Of a stretch of 64,000 nt of DNA, positions 52,436-61,979 are shown piece by piece; position 1 is the first letter of the stretch, and each line of letters opens with the position of its first letter. The stretch spans positions 164,668-228,667 of the forward strand of contig JAOTZC010000002.1 of the NCBI GenBank assembly GCA_029861535.1. Reading direction: 5' to 3'. A program made the position numbers and the translations under genes. Under the pieces are notes generated by a model. It was not told the DNA's origin. It did no database searches and saw nothing but the letters and a program-made list of their open reading frames with translations. The stretch comes from Gammaproteobacteria bacterium (GTDB lineage Bacteria > Pseudomonadota > Gammaproteobacteria > Steroidobacterales > Woeseiaceae).

Positions 52436-53887
52436 CTAGTGACGCCAGAACGTCGGCGTAATTAGAACCAGCAGTGTGAAGATTTCGAGTCGACCAAGCA
52501 GCATACCGGCGACCGAGACCCACTTGGCCGTGTCCGGCAAGGTCATGAAGCCGGATGACACGTCACCAAGTCCCGGGCCGAGATTGTTTAGTGTCGCGGC
52601 GACGCCAGAGAAAGCAGTGACTTGATCAACCCCGGTCATCATTACGACGAGTAACATCACGCCGAAGACGACGACGTAAATCGAAAAGAATCCCCACACC
52701 GCGTCAACAACGCGATACCCAACCGCTTTGTTGCCGAGTTTCACCGGGATTTCGGCGCTCGGGTGCACAAGCCGAACAATTTCACGAACGCCCTGTTTGT
52801 AAATCAGTAGCCAGCGAATAACCTTGATGCCACCCGCCGTGGAGCCGGCCGATCCGCCGATAAAGCTGGCGAATATTAGCGCGACCGGCAGTGCGGCCGG
52901 CCAATCTGAGAATTTCGCCGTCGTAAAGCCCGTCGTCGTCGCTATCGAAACGGCCTGGAAAATACCGTGAATAAGGTTTTGCCCCGGTCTGTCGAAATAC
53001 TGATACTGAAATAACACAGCAACGACGATCACTGAAAGCACAATGAGCACGAATGTATATGCTTTGAACTCTGGATCATGGCCGTAGTGTGCGACCGAAA
53101 CATAACGCCAGGCGTAAAAGTGCAGTGAGAAATTTATGCCTGCACAAAACATGAAAATAATTGCAACGAGGTTGATCGCGGTGCTGTCGAAATAACCGAT
53201 GCTCAAGTCGTGAGTCGAAAAACCGCCGATGGCAACAGTCGAGAATGCGTGGCACAACGCATCGAACCAACCCATGCCCGCCGCCATATAGCTGAGTGAA
53301 CAGGCGATCGTGAAAGCCAGATAGACGTACCAGAGCGCCTTCGCCGTCTCCGTAATCCGCGGCGTAAGTTTCGTGTCCTTGACCGGGCCGGGCGTTTCGG
53401 CGCGATATAGCTGCATGCCGCCGACGCCGAGCATTGGCAGTACCGCAACAGCCAGAACGATGATGCCCATGCCGCCGAGCCACTGTAGCTGCTGGCGGTA
53501 GTACAGAATAGATTTCGGCAGCTCGTCGAGGCCCTTCAGCACCGTCGCGCCGGTCGTTGTCAGACCGGACATCGATTCGAACACGGCGTCGGTAAACGAC
53601 AACGATAACGAATCGTCGAAATACAGCGGCGCGGCACCGAATGTGCCCAGCACAGTCCAGAACGCGGCGACGACTAGGAAGCCGTCACGTAAGCGTAAAT
53701 CCTTCTTAGATTTATGCACCGGGGCCCAGCAGATAAAGCCGGCAAATAGCGTCAGGCCAAAACCCTCGACGAACGAAAACCAGGACTGGTCATCGAAAAT
53801 CAAACTGATGGCAACTGGTGGCAGCATCGTCACGCTGAATATCATCAACAGCAGCCCGAGAATGCGTTGTATGACGGTCCAGTTCAT
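52436..53887 (-). CDS. trkH: Trk system potassium uptake protein TrkH
   Basis: A 483-residue inner-membrane channel subunit with about eight to ten helices. The four pore loops are seen in SMSGLTTTGATVLKGLDELP, AFSTVAIGGFSTHDLSIGYF, SIATTTGFTTAKFSDWP and ATLNNLGPGLGDV, which carry the K+ filter Gly residues. The TrkA gene precedes it by 12 bases. It takes up K+ with the regulatory TrkA ring. Confidence 0.95.
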   Translation of the reverse strand: MNWTVIQRILGLLLMIFSVTMLPPVAISLIFDDQSWFSFVEGFGLTLFAGFICWAPVHKSKKDLRLRDGFLVVAAFWTVLGTFGAAPLYFDDSLSLSFTDAVFESMSGLTTTGATVLKGLDELPKSILYYRQQLQWLGGMGIIVLAVAVLPMLGVGGMQLYRAETPGPVKDTKLTPRITETAKALWYVYLAFTIACSLSYMAAGMGWFDALCHAFSTVAIGGFSTHDLSIGYFDSTAINLVAIIFMFCAGINFSLHFYAWRYVSVAHYGHDPEFKAYTFVLIVLSVIVVAVLFQYQYFDRPGQNLIHGIFQAVSIATTTGFTTAKFSDWPAALPVALIFASFIGGSAGSTAGGIKVIRWLLIYKQGVREIVRLVHPSAEIPVKLGNKAVGYRVVDAVWGFFSIYVVVFGVMLLVVMMTGVDQVTAFSGVAATLNNLGPGLGDVSSGFMTLPDTAKWVSVAGMLLGRLEIFTLLVLITPTFWRH

Positions 53888-53899
53888 GACACTCCGACG

Positions 53900-55276
53900 T
53901 TAGACAAACGACACGCCGACCTGGAACAGCTGCTCGATTTGCTCGATCTTGCGACGATCGGTCATGAACAAGATGACGTGATCGTCAGCCTCGATGACCG
54001 TGTCGTGGTGCGCAATGATGACCTGTTCTTTGCGCACTAGCGCGACTATCGCAGAGCCTTTGGGCAGCTGGATATCCTCAATCGCCCGACCCACAACCTT
54101 TGAGTCCTTTTCGTTGCCATGTGCTATCGCCTCGATTGCCTCAGCAGCGCCGCGGCGCAGTGAATGTACTTTCACGACATCACCGCGGCGCACATGCGTA
54201 AGTAAAGAACCGATAGTGACTTGCTGTGGCGAAATGGCGATATCGATGCTACCAGCCTCGACCAGGTCGACATACGAAGCGCGATTAATCAGCGCCATAA
54301 CCTTGTGCGCGCCCAGGCGCTTCGAAAGCATCGAACTCAAAATATTTGCTTCTTCAGAATTAGTTAGCGCGCAGAAAACATCCACGCTATCTACATTCTC
54401 TTCGAGCAGCAGCTCTTCATCGGCGGCGTCGCCGACCAACACGATGGCTTTGTTGACTTGTTCGGATATCAGCCGGGCACGTTTCGTGTCGCGTTCGATA
54501 ATCTTAACTTGATTGGTCTGCTCGAGCGCGAGTGCCAGTCGCACGCCGATGTTTCCGCCGCCCGCGATTACAACACGACGCACCGGGTCTTCGAGGCGAC
54601 GCATTTCACTGATGAAAACGCGAATGTCTTTTCGGTCGGCAATAAAGAATACTTCGTCACCTTCCTGAATGACTGTATCGCCGTCCGGCAACATTGCTTT
54701 GCCGCTACGATAAATGGCCGCGATGCGCCCTTCTGTATTCGGAATGTGTTCTTTCAATGTCGCGATACGCTGACCGACCAGTAAACCGTCGCGATCGGCC
54801 ATGACGCCCACAAGGCGTACGCGACCGTCGGCAAATGCGAGCACCTGCGAGGCGCCGGGATAAAGAATGAGCTGCTCGATGTATTCGCAAACCAACTGTT
54901 CGGGGCTGATGCGCACATCGATTGGGATAGCGTCTTGTTTAAATAGCTTGTTGGCCTTCATGTAATCCGCGGAGCGGATACGCGCGATTTTCGTCGGTGT
55001 GTGATACATCGTGTACGCGACCTGGCACGCGATCATGTTGGTTTCGTCGGTATCGGTCAATGCGACGACGATATCAGCGTCGTTGGCGCCGGCGCGGTCA
55101 AGGACCTCGGGATACGCGGCGTGACCAACAACGGTTCGAATATCGAGTCTGTCCTGAAGCTCACGCAGCACGTCCGGCCGCGTATCGACGACAGTGACTT
55201 CGTTGGCTTCTTCACGAGACAGGTGATAGGCCGCGGAGGAGCCGACCTGACCTGCACCGAGGATTAGTATTTTCAT
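53900..55276 (-). CDS. trkA: Trk system potassium uptake protein TrkA
   Basis: A 458-residue cytosolic regulator with two RCK units, each a Rossmann TrkA-N domain plus a TrkA-C domain. The nucleotide-binding motifs are MKILILGAGQVGSSAAYHLS at the start and VVIAGGGNIGVRLALALE near residue 235. It binds NAD(H)/ATP and gates TrkH. It is co-directional with uvrD upstream (55 bases). Confidence 0.95.
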   Translation of the reverse strand: MKILILGAGQVGSSAAYHLSREEANEVTVVDTRPDVLRELQDRLDIRTVVGHAAYPEVLDRAGANDADIVVALTDTDETNMIACQVAYTMYHTPTKIARIRSADYMKANKLFKQDAIPIDVRISPEQLVCEYIEQLILYPGASQVLAFADGRVRLVGVMADRDGLLVGQRIATLKEHIPNTEGRIAAIYRSGKAMLPDGDTVIQEGDEVFFIADRKDIRVFISEMRRLEDPVRRVVIAGGGNIGVRLALALEQTNQVKIIERDTKRARLISEQVNKAIVLVGDAADEELLLEENVDSVDVFCALTNSEEANILSSMLSKRLGAHKVMALINRASYVDLVEAGSIDIAISPQQVTIGSLLTHVRRGDVVKVHSLRRGAAEAIEAIAHGNEKDSKVVGRAIEDIQLPKGSAIVALVRKEQVIIAHHDTVIEADDHVILFMTDRRKIEQIEQLFQVGVSFV

Positions 55277-55330
55277 TATTCTAAGGAGGCCTCAGGAGTG
55301 CAGCGAACCCGCTAACTCAAGATCGGTAGT

Positions 55331-57502
55331 TTACATCAGATCCAGATTTGCATAACTCAGAACCAGCCATTTCGTACCGGCTGTCTCGAAATTCACCTCG
55401 ACGCGGGCATGTGCGCCCTGCCCCTCGCAGTTCAAGATGACACCGTGCCCGAACTTGCCATGCCGCACTCGCTGGCCGAGCCGAATGCCGATATCGTCAC
55501 CCGGCGCTATCGATGACTGCCGCCGCGACAACCCGGAAGCGCGTCCCATGGGCCGTGAAACCTGCACGCGAGGGCGGATTTCCTCGACGTATTCGTCCGG
55601 TATTTCAGCGATAAAGCGTGATGGCTGTGAGAAGTTGTCCATGCCATGTAAGCGACGCTGTTCGGCGAAAGTCACATACAAAGTCTCTTTGGCACGTGTA
55701 ATGCCGACATAGCAAAGACGCCGTTCTTCTTCGAGGCCGTTGGGGTCTGCTATCGAACGTTGGTGCGGGAAAAGTCCGTCTTCCATGCCGCACATGAAAA
55801 CGAGAGGAAACTCAAGGCCCTTGGCCGAGTGCATCGTCATTAGCTGTACGCAATCCTCCCAAGCGTCAGCCTGGCCTTCACCGGATTCGAGCGCGGCATG
55901 CGACAGAAACTCATCGAGGGGCGACATTTCTTCCGCCGGGTCAGGCTCGAAACTTTTCGCCGCGCTGACGAGTTCAAGTAAGTTCTCGACCCGAGTTTCG
56001 CCCTTCTCGCCTTTGTCCTTCTTGAAATAGTCGACCAGTCCGCTCGCATGGATGACGTGGTCGACTTGATCCTGCAGGTCGAGCCCGGATGTTTCTCGTG
56101 CCATGCGCTCAATCAGGTTCAAGAACGCGAGCACTGAATTTGCAGAGCGGCTCGTCAGAGTGTCGCTTGCGATAGCGCCGGCTGCGCGCCACATTGCACA
56201 ACTGTTCGCACGCGCATAGGCACGCATCGATTCCACGGTGCGTGCGCCGATACCCCGAGTCGGCCGATTGACAACGCGCTCGAACGACGAGTCATCGTCA
56301 CGATTTGCAATCAAGCGCAGGTACGCAAGCGCGTCTTTGATCTCGGCGCGTTCGAAGAATCTTAAGCCACCGTAAACACGGTACGGTATGCCAGCATTGA
56401 TCAGGCTTTCTTCAAGAACGCGTGACTGCGCATTAGACCGATACAATATAGCGGCATCCGCGCGAACATTGCCGTGATCGATCCAGTCGCGCAGACGGCC
56501 GATAACGAAGTCCGATTCGTCCCGTTCGTTATATGCGGCGTACATTTTTATGGCCTCGCCATCGGCACCGTCGGTCCAAAGATTCTTGCCCATGCGTGAA
56601 TTGTTGTTTGCGATGACGGCATTAGCTGCGTTCAGAATAGTCGCGGTTGAGCGGTAATTCTGTTCGAGCTTGACGACGGACGTCGACGGAAAATCTTTCT
56701 GGAACTGGTGAATATGTTCGACGCGTGCGCCGCGCCAACGATAAATCGACTGATCGTCGTCGCCGACGACAAACGGGACACCTTCCTTGCCCGCCAGTAG
56801 CCTCAGCCACGCATATTGAATTGCGTTTGTGTCCTGGAACTCGTCGACGAGCAGGTGTTGGAAGCGACGTTGATAATGTGCCAGCAGCTCAGGATTGTCG
56901 CGCCACAATTCGTGCGCTCGCAGCAACAGCTCGGCAAAATCGACCAGGCCGCCTCGAGCGCAGACCTCTTCATATTCCTTGTAAAAAGAGATCATTTGGC
57001 GGCGATTAGGATCGCCGTCATCGTCCAGATGTTTGGGCCGCAGGCCCTCGTCTTTTTGAGCGTTGATGAAATACTGAATTTCCCGTGGCACCCAGCGGCT
57101 GTCGTCTATCTCGAGGTTCTTGAGCAGGCGCTTGATCAGTCGCAGCTGGTCATCCGAATCGATAATTTGGAAGTTCTGCGGCAGCTCAGCCTCACGCCAG
57201 TGACGGCGCAGTAGGCGATGGGCGAGCCCGTGAAACGTCCCGATCCACAGGTGGTTGACCGGCATGTCCAGCAGCGCCTCGATTCGGCCGCGCATCTCGG
57301 CCGCCGCTTTGTTGGTGAACGTCACTGCCAGCAGGCCCTGTGGCGATACACCTTCGACGTCGATCAGCCAGGCCGCACGATGCACAAGAACGCGAGTCTT
57401 GCCGCTGCCTGCGCCGGCGATTACGAGCGTAGGCTCGGCCGGCGCGGTTACCGCTTGACGCTGTGCGTCGTTCAGGGATTCGAGTATTGGCGTAACGTCC
57501 AT
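55331..57502 (-). CDS. uvrD: DNA helicase II
   Basis: A 723-residue superfamily 1A helicase of UvrD/Rep type used in nucleotide-excision and mismatch repair. Motifs are Walker A AGAGSGKTRV (about 31-40), TFTNKAAAEM (Ia), LLVDEFQDTN (II), GDDDQSIYRWRGA (III), LEQNYRST (IV), MTMHSAKGLEFPLVF (V) and YVGITRAKETLYV (VI). The C-terminal RVRHGKFGHGVILNCEGQG is the UvrD Tudor-like tail, supporting uvrD over rep. Its start ATG is clear. Confidence 0.96.
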   Translation of the reverse strand: MDVTPILESLNDAQRQAVTAPAEPTLVIAGAGSGKTRVLVHRAAWLIDVEGVSPQGLLAVTFTNKAAAEMRGRIEALLDMPVNHLWIGTFHGLAHRLLRRHWREAELPQNFQIIDSDDQLRLIKRLLKNLEIDDSRWVPREIQYFINAQKDEGLRPKHLDDDGDPNRRQMISFYKEYEEVCARGGLVDFAELLLRAHELWRDNPELLAHYQRRFQHLLVDEFQDTNAIQYAWLRLLAGKEGVPFVVGDDDQSIYRWRGARVEHIHQFQKDFPSTSVVKLEQNYRSTATILNAANAVIANNNSRMGKNLWTDGADGEAIKMYAAYNERDESDFVIGRLRDWIDHGNVRADAAILYRSNAQSRVLEESLINAGIPYRVYGGLRFFERAEIKDALAYLRLIANRDDDSSFERVVNRPTRGIGARTVESMRAYARANSCAMWRAAGAIASDTLTSRSANSVLAFLNLIERMARETSGLDLQDQVDHVIHASGLVDYFKKDKGEKGETRVENLLELVSAAKSFEPDPAEEMSPLDEFLSHAALESGEGQADAWEDCVQLMTMHSAKGLEFPLVFMCGMEDGLFPHQRSIADPNGLEEERRLCYVGITRAKETLYVTFAEQRRLHGMDNFSQPSRFIAEIPDEYVEEIRPRVQVSRPMGRASGLSRRQSSIAPGDDIGIRLGQRVRHGKFGHGVILNCEGQGAHARVEVNFETAGTKWLVLSYANLDLM

Positions 57503-57549
57503 TGACTGCGCACGTACGGTCTACCGAAAGGGCGCGATTTTAGCAGGTT

Positions 57550-59172
57550 CTACTGTTGCCAAAGGACCCCTAATACGTACTGATTACGATCATATTGTAT
57601 CCGGGTATCGTTCGACGCCTGTTCACGATATTCCGCTTCGAATCTGAGCGATAGATGGCGTGTCATTCGATATGTTGCGATAAGATTTCCATTGGCTGTT
57701 TCTAGCGTTTTTAGGGGAGCTAGCGAGTTATCAAATGCGAATGCGTTGGGATAATCGTAAAGCCGATAAAAGCCAGAAAATTCGAGATCGAAGCGCTCGC
57801 CGATCGACCAATGGACCTCGCCACCGTAACTATCGCGTGTGTAGTTGTTGTAGCCGAGATATTGATCTTCGCGAAACCTGTGCTCGTATTTGACGCCGAA
57901 CCACAGATCGTCGGTAATGCGCTGCCGCGCCAGCACGCCATAATCGACATAGTCGTAGCGCAAGTCCTCATTGGCGATATCCAGCGTCCCGTTCAGATCA
58001 CGGCCCCGTCGTTCACCGAATTGCCGCGTGGACATACTGCCGAATAAGCGCAAAAAAGACGTCGGCGAAAAGCGGAATTGCGTGTAGAGTCCAAAGTTTA
58101 AGTACTCATGATCGTATGCTGGTACGACCTGCAGCTCCTCGTAATTCCACAGTTGCCCTTTGAAGTTAAATCCGAAGCTTAGATTCTCGAAGGATTGCCG
58201 AAAGGTCAATTCGGGCCCGTAGCGCAAGTAATTCAGTCGGTCGTCGATAACGACATTGTCGACAATTCGCGAGTCGCCATCGTCAGGGTCGTAATACACC
58301 TCGTCGTGCTGTGCGACCTTGAAGGCACTGTATACGCGACGCTCGCGACCGGTTTCTTCGTCTTTGCGTCGATACTCGTTGCCAAAGCTCAGCTCGTGAC
58401 TGTATTCATTGGCATTATCGAAGTCTTTGTCCTGGTAATATCGTCCGGACATTTGATACGCGGCGAAGAAGCCTTCGTATTTGAAGGAATTAACCGTGTA
58501 CTTCGCGCTCAGGCTTACGGGGATGAAAACGCCTGATACCTCTTCCGGCGTTATAAGCGGCTGTGTCGGGTCGGAGAAGTCGACGTAAGAACTAGATGGC
58601 GAGCGGAAAATGTTGCTGTCGTTGCCGAAGCTTACGCGTGCGCGAAGTTCAAGATCGGCAAAACTTCGCTCGCGACGCCGCTTCTCTTTTTCGATAATGA
58701 TCGGATCGTCGAGTGCCTGTTGTGCACGAATGCGCGCAATTGCGACTCGCGCATATTGAGATATCGTTTCTTTTTGCTGCTGGTCGCGCGCGAGACGGAA
58801 CCAGCGCAAGGCTTCGTTGGCATCGCCGGCAGCGTAAGCATTCAGGCCCAGGTTGTACTGAGTCGCGACGCGCAGCGACGGCGCATCAAGCGCTTTCAAC
58901 AATGCTTGGCGGGCTCGAATGTGTTGTCGGGCGCGATAGTGAGCGACGCCAGTGTTGTAGTGCAACAGGCTCGTGTTCATGCCCGCTTCGTTGGCTTGTC
59001 GGTAGCGAAGCAGAGCAGCCCAGTACAGGTTATCTCGAAACAGTCGGTTGGCATCGTCGAAGTACTCCTCCGCCGTCATCGCGGATGCGGGGAGGACGAA
59101 CGTCAGGCACGAGAGCAGGACGATGAGTCTGAGCAGGCGGCCAAATGGCTGCCGGGTGGAGTTTCTGATAAT
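57550..59172 (-). CDS. TPR protein with C-terminal outer-membrane beta-barrel; start codon unclear
   Basis: The first ATG (59079) begins after the end of a signal peptide: in frame upstream lies RLLRLIVLLSCLTFVLPASA. No ATG, GTG or TTG is in frame between there and a TGA near 59209. Candidates are ATT 59172, ATC 59169 or CTG 59136; I report 59172. From that ATG the protein is 509 residues: TPR helices (about 1-120) then a domain rich in alternating aromatic and polar residues ending in LGVLWQQ (C-terminal aromatic-rich beta strand), typical of an outer-membrane barrel. This resembles surface lipoprotein assembly modifiers, but the exact family is uncertain. Confidence 0.65.
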   Translation of the reverse strand: MIRNSTRQPFGRLLRLIVLLSCLTFVLPASAMTAEEYFDDANRLFRDNLYWAALLRYRQANEAGMNTSLLHYNTGVAHYRARQHIRARQALLKALDAPSLRVATQYNLGLNAYAAGDANEALRWFRLARDQQQKETISQYARVAIARIRAQQALDDPIIIEKEKRRRERSFADLELRARVSFGNDSNIFRSPSSSYVDFSDPTQPLITPEEVSGVFIPVSLSAKYTVNSFKYEGFFAAYQMSGRYYQDKDFDNANEYSHELSFGNEYRRKDEETGRERRVYSAFKVAQHDEVYYDPDDGDSRIVDNVVIDDRLNYLRYGPELTFRQSFENLSFGFNFKGQLWNYEELQVVPAYDHEYLNFGLYTQFRFSPTSFLRLFGSMSTRQFGERRGRDLNGTLDIANEDLRYDYVDYGVLARQRITDDLWFGVKYEHRFREDQYLGYNNYTRDSYGGEVHWSIGERFDLEFSGFYRLYDYPNAFAFDNSLAPLKTLETANGNLIATYRMTRHLSLRFEAEYREQASNDTRIQYDRNQYVLGVLWQQ

Positions 59173-59260
59173 AGCGTGGATCGGTTTGGCCCCAAGCGAT
59201 ACGTTATGTCAGATGGCAAGGTTACCGATATTCGGTATTAAAACTATGACGTGGTGCAAA

Positions 59261-59297
59261 AAAATCCCCCCGAATGGGCTCCAAACGGGGGGATTTT
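59261..59297 (-). terminator. Strong intrinsic terminator
   Basis: AAAATCCCCCCG at 59261-59272 pairs perfectly with CGGGGGGATTTT at 59286-59297 around a 13-base loop, and on the minus strand the stem is followed by TTT. It lies 53 bases after the acidic-protein stop and so closes the sigma-factor operon before the TPR/barrel gene. Confidence 0.85.
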
Positions 59298-59350
59298 CGC
59301 GGAAAGCGCGCTGATAGCCAACTTTCAGAGCGATCAGCGTTTTGTCGGCG

Positions 59351-59899
59351 CTACATCACGTCGTCGTCATCGGTGCCGTCATCGGACGAGTCGTCATCCA
59401 TGTCATCGTCGTCCATATCGTCCATGTCGTCATCGTCATGCTCGTCTTCCTCTTCGTCGTCGAAGTCTTCCTCGTCATCGACGTCGTCGCCATCTTCGTC
59501 TTCGAATCCATCCTCATCATCGAACTCGTCTTCGTCGTCTCCGCCGTCACGGTCGTGTTCGAAGTCGTCGTCCTCGTCTTCGTCACGGTCGAAGTCATCG
59601 CCGTCGTCACCAATGTCACCGTCATCGCGTTCGTCTTCGTCGTCGCCGTCGTCGTCGTCGCCGACGTCACCGATGTCACCGTCGTCGCGTTCGTCTTCAT
59701 CGTCGGCGAAATCATCATCATCGAGACCATCGTCGTCCGGTCCGCGCATTTCAGAGACGAATTCATCGAGGTCAGCCTCGTTGTCGAGAACCTCCATTGT
59801 CACGTCGAGATCGTCGAAATCGTCGGCGAGCGCGGTGGCCGGCAAGAACGTGAAACACGTCAGTACCAGCGTCGCGAGAAATATATTGAACTGCTTCAT
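59351..59899 (-). CDS. Secreted Asp-rich acidic low-complexity protein
   Basis: A 182-residue protein with a signal peptide (LATLVLTCFTFLPATALA) followed by a mature part that is mostly Asp, Glu and Gly. It contains a near-repeat, DDEDERDDGDIGD, twice (about residues 67-79 and 90-102), and a run of DDDMDDMDDDDM near the end. The DNA is a degenerate GTC/GAC trinucleotide tract. It would be strongly negatively charged and could bind calcium or other cations, or a basic partner. It is the last gene of the ECF sigma/anti-sigma operon. Confidence 0.75.
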   Translation of the reverse strand: MKQFNIFLATLVLTCFTFLPATALADDFDDLDVTMEVLDNEADLDEFVSEMRGPDDDGLDDDDFADDEDERDDGDIGDVGDDDDGDDEDERDDGDIGDDGDDFDRDEDEDDDFEHDRDGGDDEDEFDDEDGFEDEDGDDVDDEEDFDDEEEDEHDDDDMDDMDDDDMDDDSSDDGTDDDDVM

Positions 59900-59912
59900 A
59901 GCCTTGCTCCGT

Positions 59913-60458
59913 TTAGCTAATCTCTACGCGCAACCGAAATGTGCGGTTACGCTCGTTGTGTTCGAGTCGTGCCAGGACTTCGCCACCAACTGGCGTGACG
60001 GCAACTAAGCTGAGCGGTAGTAAATTCTTGCCTTCGGCAAGGCTCGTTTGCCAGCTAACTTCGCGCTGCCCCGGAAAGCCGACGAGTTCGATGCCGTCGG
60101 GCAACAGTACCGTTAACGTCGCGCCATCAAGCGGCTCCGTCGACGCAAACATCAGGTTAACGGTACGTGGCTCAGCCAGCGCTATCGTTACACCCGGAAT
60201 ATCTGCGTCGAGCTGCGGTGTCTGCGTTGCGTTGAAAAACATGCCGCTGACGAGAAGAACTAGAATGCCTGCCGCGACGGCCGAACCGAATCCCGTCATA
60301 ATCCAGCGATTGCGCTGACGACGGTTTCCCACTCGGGCGGCGCGGACAATTGCCTGGTCGTAAAATCCTTGTTCCGCTTGTGGCATCGGGTAGTCCTTTA
60401 GCATTTCCAGCAGTTTCCGTTCCTGCTCGATATCCGTTTGCTCGTTTGTATGCGACAT
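59913..60458 (-). CDS. Membrane anti-sigma factor
   Basis: A 181-residue protein: a cytosolic N-terminal part (about 1-50, helical, LLEMLKDYPMPQAEQGFY), one membrane helix (about 56-76, GFGSAVAAGILVLLVSGMFF) and a periplasmic beta-rich domain (VNLMFASTEPLDGATLTVLL). Order and proximity to an ECF sigma gene make it the probable anti-sigma factor. It has no recognisable zinc-binding HxxxCxxC motif, so it is not a ZAS-type anti-sigma. Confidence 0.7.
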   Translation of the reverse strand: MSHTNEQTDIEQERKLLEMLKDYPMPQAEQGFYDQAIVRAARVGNRRQRNRWIMTGFGSAVAAGILVLLVSGMFFNATQTPQLDADIPGVTIALAEPRTVNLMFASTEPLDGATLTVLLPDGIELVGFPGQREVSWQTSLAEGKNLLPLSLVAVTPVGGEVLARLEHNERNRTFRLRVEIS

Positions 60459-60493
60459 ATTTCTATCCTTCTCAAACCCTTACACGATGTAGC

Positions 60494-61033
60494 TCAGGAA
60501 AAGGTTCCATCCGCGACCAAGATTTCCCGTAATCTGGCGCGGGCGCGATGCAGCCGGGACTTGATCGTACCCACTGGAACGCCCATAAGCTCTTGTATTT
60601 CAGAGAGTTTATAGCCTTCTGTGTCATGCAGCAGCACAGTGATCCGATGCTCGTCGCTGAGCTGATTCAGCGCGGCATCGAGCCGCTGAAATTGCTCGGC
60701 GCGCTCGGTCTCGGCAACCGGGTTATTGCCGCCCGGCAGATCAGCGACGCCAGCGCCGGGTAGCTGGCCTTCCTCGACGATATGCAGCCGCTGTCGCGTA
60801 AAGCGGCGATGCTGATCGACGAATAAGTTATACATGACGCGGCTCAACCAGGAGCCCGGCCGTTCGATGTGCACGACTTCGTCGAGCTTGCCGTAGGCCT
60901 TGATAAGGAGTTCTTGAAATAAGTCTTCGGCCTCCGCTTTGCTGCCGGTCAGCCGCCAGGCAAGCCGGTACAGCCGATCGAAATGCGGCCGCACGACGCG
61001 CTCGAACACCTGATTGCTGCCTAAATCGTCCAT
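60494..61033 (-). CDS. ECF-type RNA polymerase sigma factor
   Basis: A 179-residue sigma factor. Region 2 is LYRLAWRLTGSKAEAEDLFQ with the -10-binding helix, and region 4 is LSDEHRITVLLHDTEGYKLS then IQELMGVPVGTIKSRLHRAR, the -35-binding helix-turn-helix. I chose ATG 61033; an in-frame GTG at 61057 would add eight residues. It heads the operon sigma, anti-sigma, acidic secreted protein (35-base gap). The signal it responds to is not evident; control of the acidic protein is likely since it is co-transcribed. Confidence 0.9.
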   Translation of the reverse strand: MDDLGSNQVFERVVRPHFDRLYRLAWRLTGSKAEAEDLFQELLIKAYGKLDEVVHIERPGSWLSRVMYNLFVDQHRRFTRQRLHIVEEGQLPGAGVADLPGGNNPVAETERAEQFQRLDAALNQLSDEHRITVLLHDTEGYKLSEIQELMGVPVGTIKSRLHRARARLREILVADGTFS

Positions 61034-61160
61034 GCTTCTTGGTCCATTGCCGCGCACAGTCTAACGCCGGCGGGCCGGCTCACAAGGACAGGCTCCGCAT
61101 TTTTCGGCGCTCGGATCTGCGAGTGATACGATTGATGCCTCGATAATTAATGACCAGGCG

Positions 61161-61961
61161 ATGCTTGATAACTGCCGACTCTGCGGAAGCGATGACCTGA
61201 TTTTGTGGATGCGCGACGGTCACAATAGTGACCTCGACTACTACAAGTGTAGCAACTGTACGTTGTGGAACTATGATCTCGATTGTGGTGTCGACCAAAC
61301 GCAGTACACCGAGATTTATGTGAGCCCGGAAGATACCGAGCATCACGTTAATATCAGCATACGCGAGAGTTGGGATTTTATTCGTCGACACACAGACGAG
61401 CCCGGCTCGATCATGGATATCGGCTGCGGCAGCGCCGGTTTGCTTTACCTGGCACGCAAGGACGGTTGGCAGGTTCGCGGTATGGAACTGAGCGAAAAAG
61501 CGTCGAAAGAAATCTTTGAGGACCAGGGTATCGATGTCATCGTTGCGAATTTCCTCGAATACGACAATCCGGACAATAATCCGTATGACGTTGTTGTGTT
61601 GCGCCACGTACTTGAACACCTGCCCGATTCAATCCTGGCGATGACGAAAATCGGCAGCCTGATAAAGGACAATGGACTTGCGTTGCTTGAATTCCCGAAC
61701 ACGCGATCATTGAGTTATGTGGTCAAGCGAGCATTGAAGAATCGCGGGCTGCGTAACAAGAAATACTCGACTGAATGGCGCCCCGGCCACTGCAATGAGT
61801 TTTGCCGCGAGTCCTTCGAATACCTGCTCAAGCAGACCGGTTTCGAACTCGTCGTCTGGCACACCTATTCGAGCAAGCCATTGGCAAGTGCCCTTTATCG
61901 GGTGATCCCGATAGCCAGCAAGGCAAGGGCTCTGATTCGCAAGAAGCCGACTACCGTCTGA
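61161..61961 (+). CDS. Class I SAM methyltransferase with N-terminal zinc-ribbon-like segment
   Basis: A 266-residue protein. The first 35 residues have CRLCGSDDLI and YKCSNCTLWN, two Cys pairs of a zinc ribbon. A methyltransferase domain follows: GSIMDIGCGSAGLLYLARKD (motif I, about 76-95) and VVVLRHVLEHLPDS (motif IV). The layout is that of the type often found in sugar-modification or cell-surface gene clusters (methyltransf_13/23-like). The target is unknown. It is divergent from the sigma-factor gene. Confidence 0.85.
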   Translation: MLDNCRLCGSDDLILWMRDGHNSDLDYYKCSNCTLWNYDLDCGVDQTQYTEIYVSPEDTEHHVNISIRESWDFIRRHTDEPGSIMDIGCGSAGLLYLARKDGWQVRGMELSEKASKEIFEDQGIDVIVANFLEYDNPDNNPYDVVVLRHVLEHLPDSILAMTKIGSLIKDNGLALLEFPNTRSLSYVVKRALKNRGLRNKKYSTEWRPGHCNEFCRESFEYLLKQTGFELVVWHTYSSKPLASALYRVIPIASKARALIRKKPTTV

Positions 61962-61979
61962 CAGCCAACTTCGACTTCG

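Noticed and set aside
59251..60008. Long Arg/His-rich and Ser-rich plus-strand reading frames over 59251-60008, and a Thr/Met-rich minus frame at 59356-59766
   Set aside because: They are antisense or out-of-frame shadows of the Asp-rich gene: the GTC/GAC trinucleotide tract leaves every frame open. Only the minus frame at 59351-59899 has a signal peptide and an operon position.
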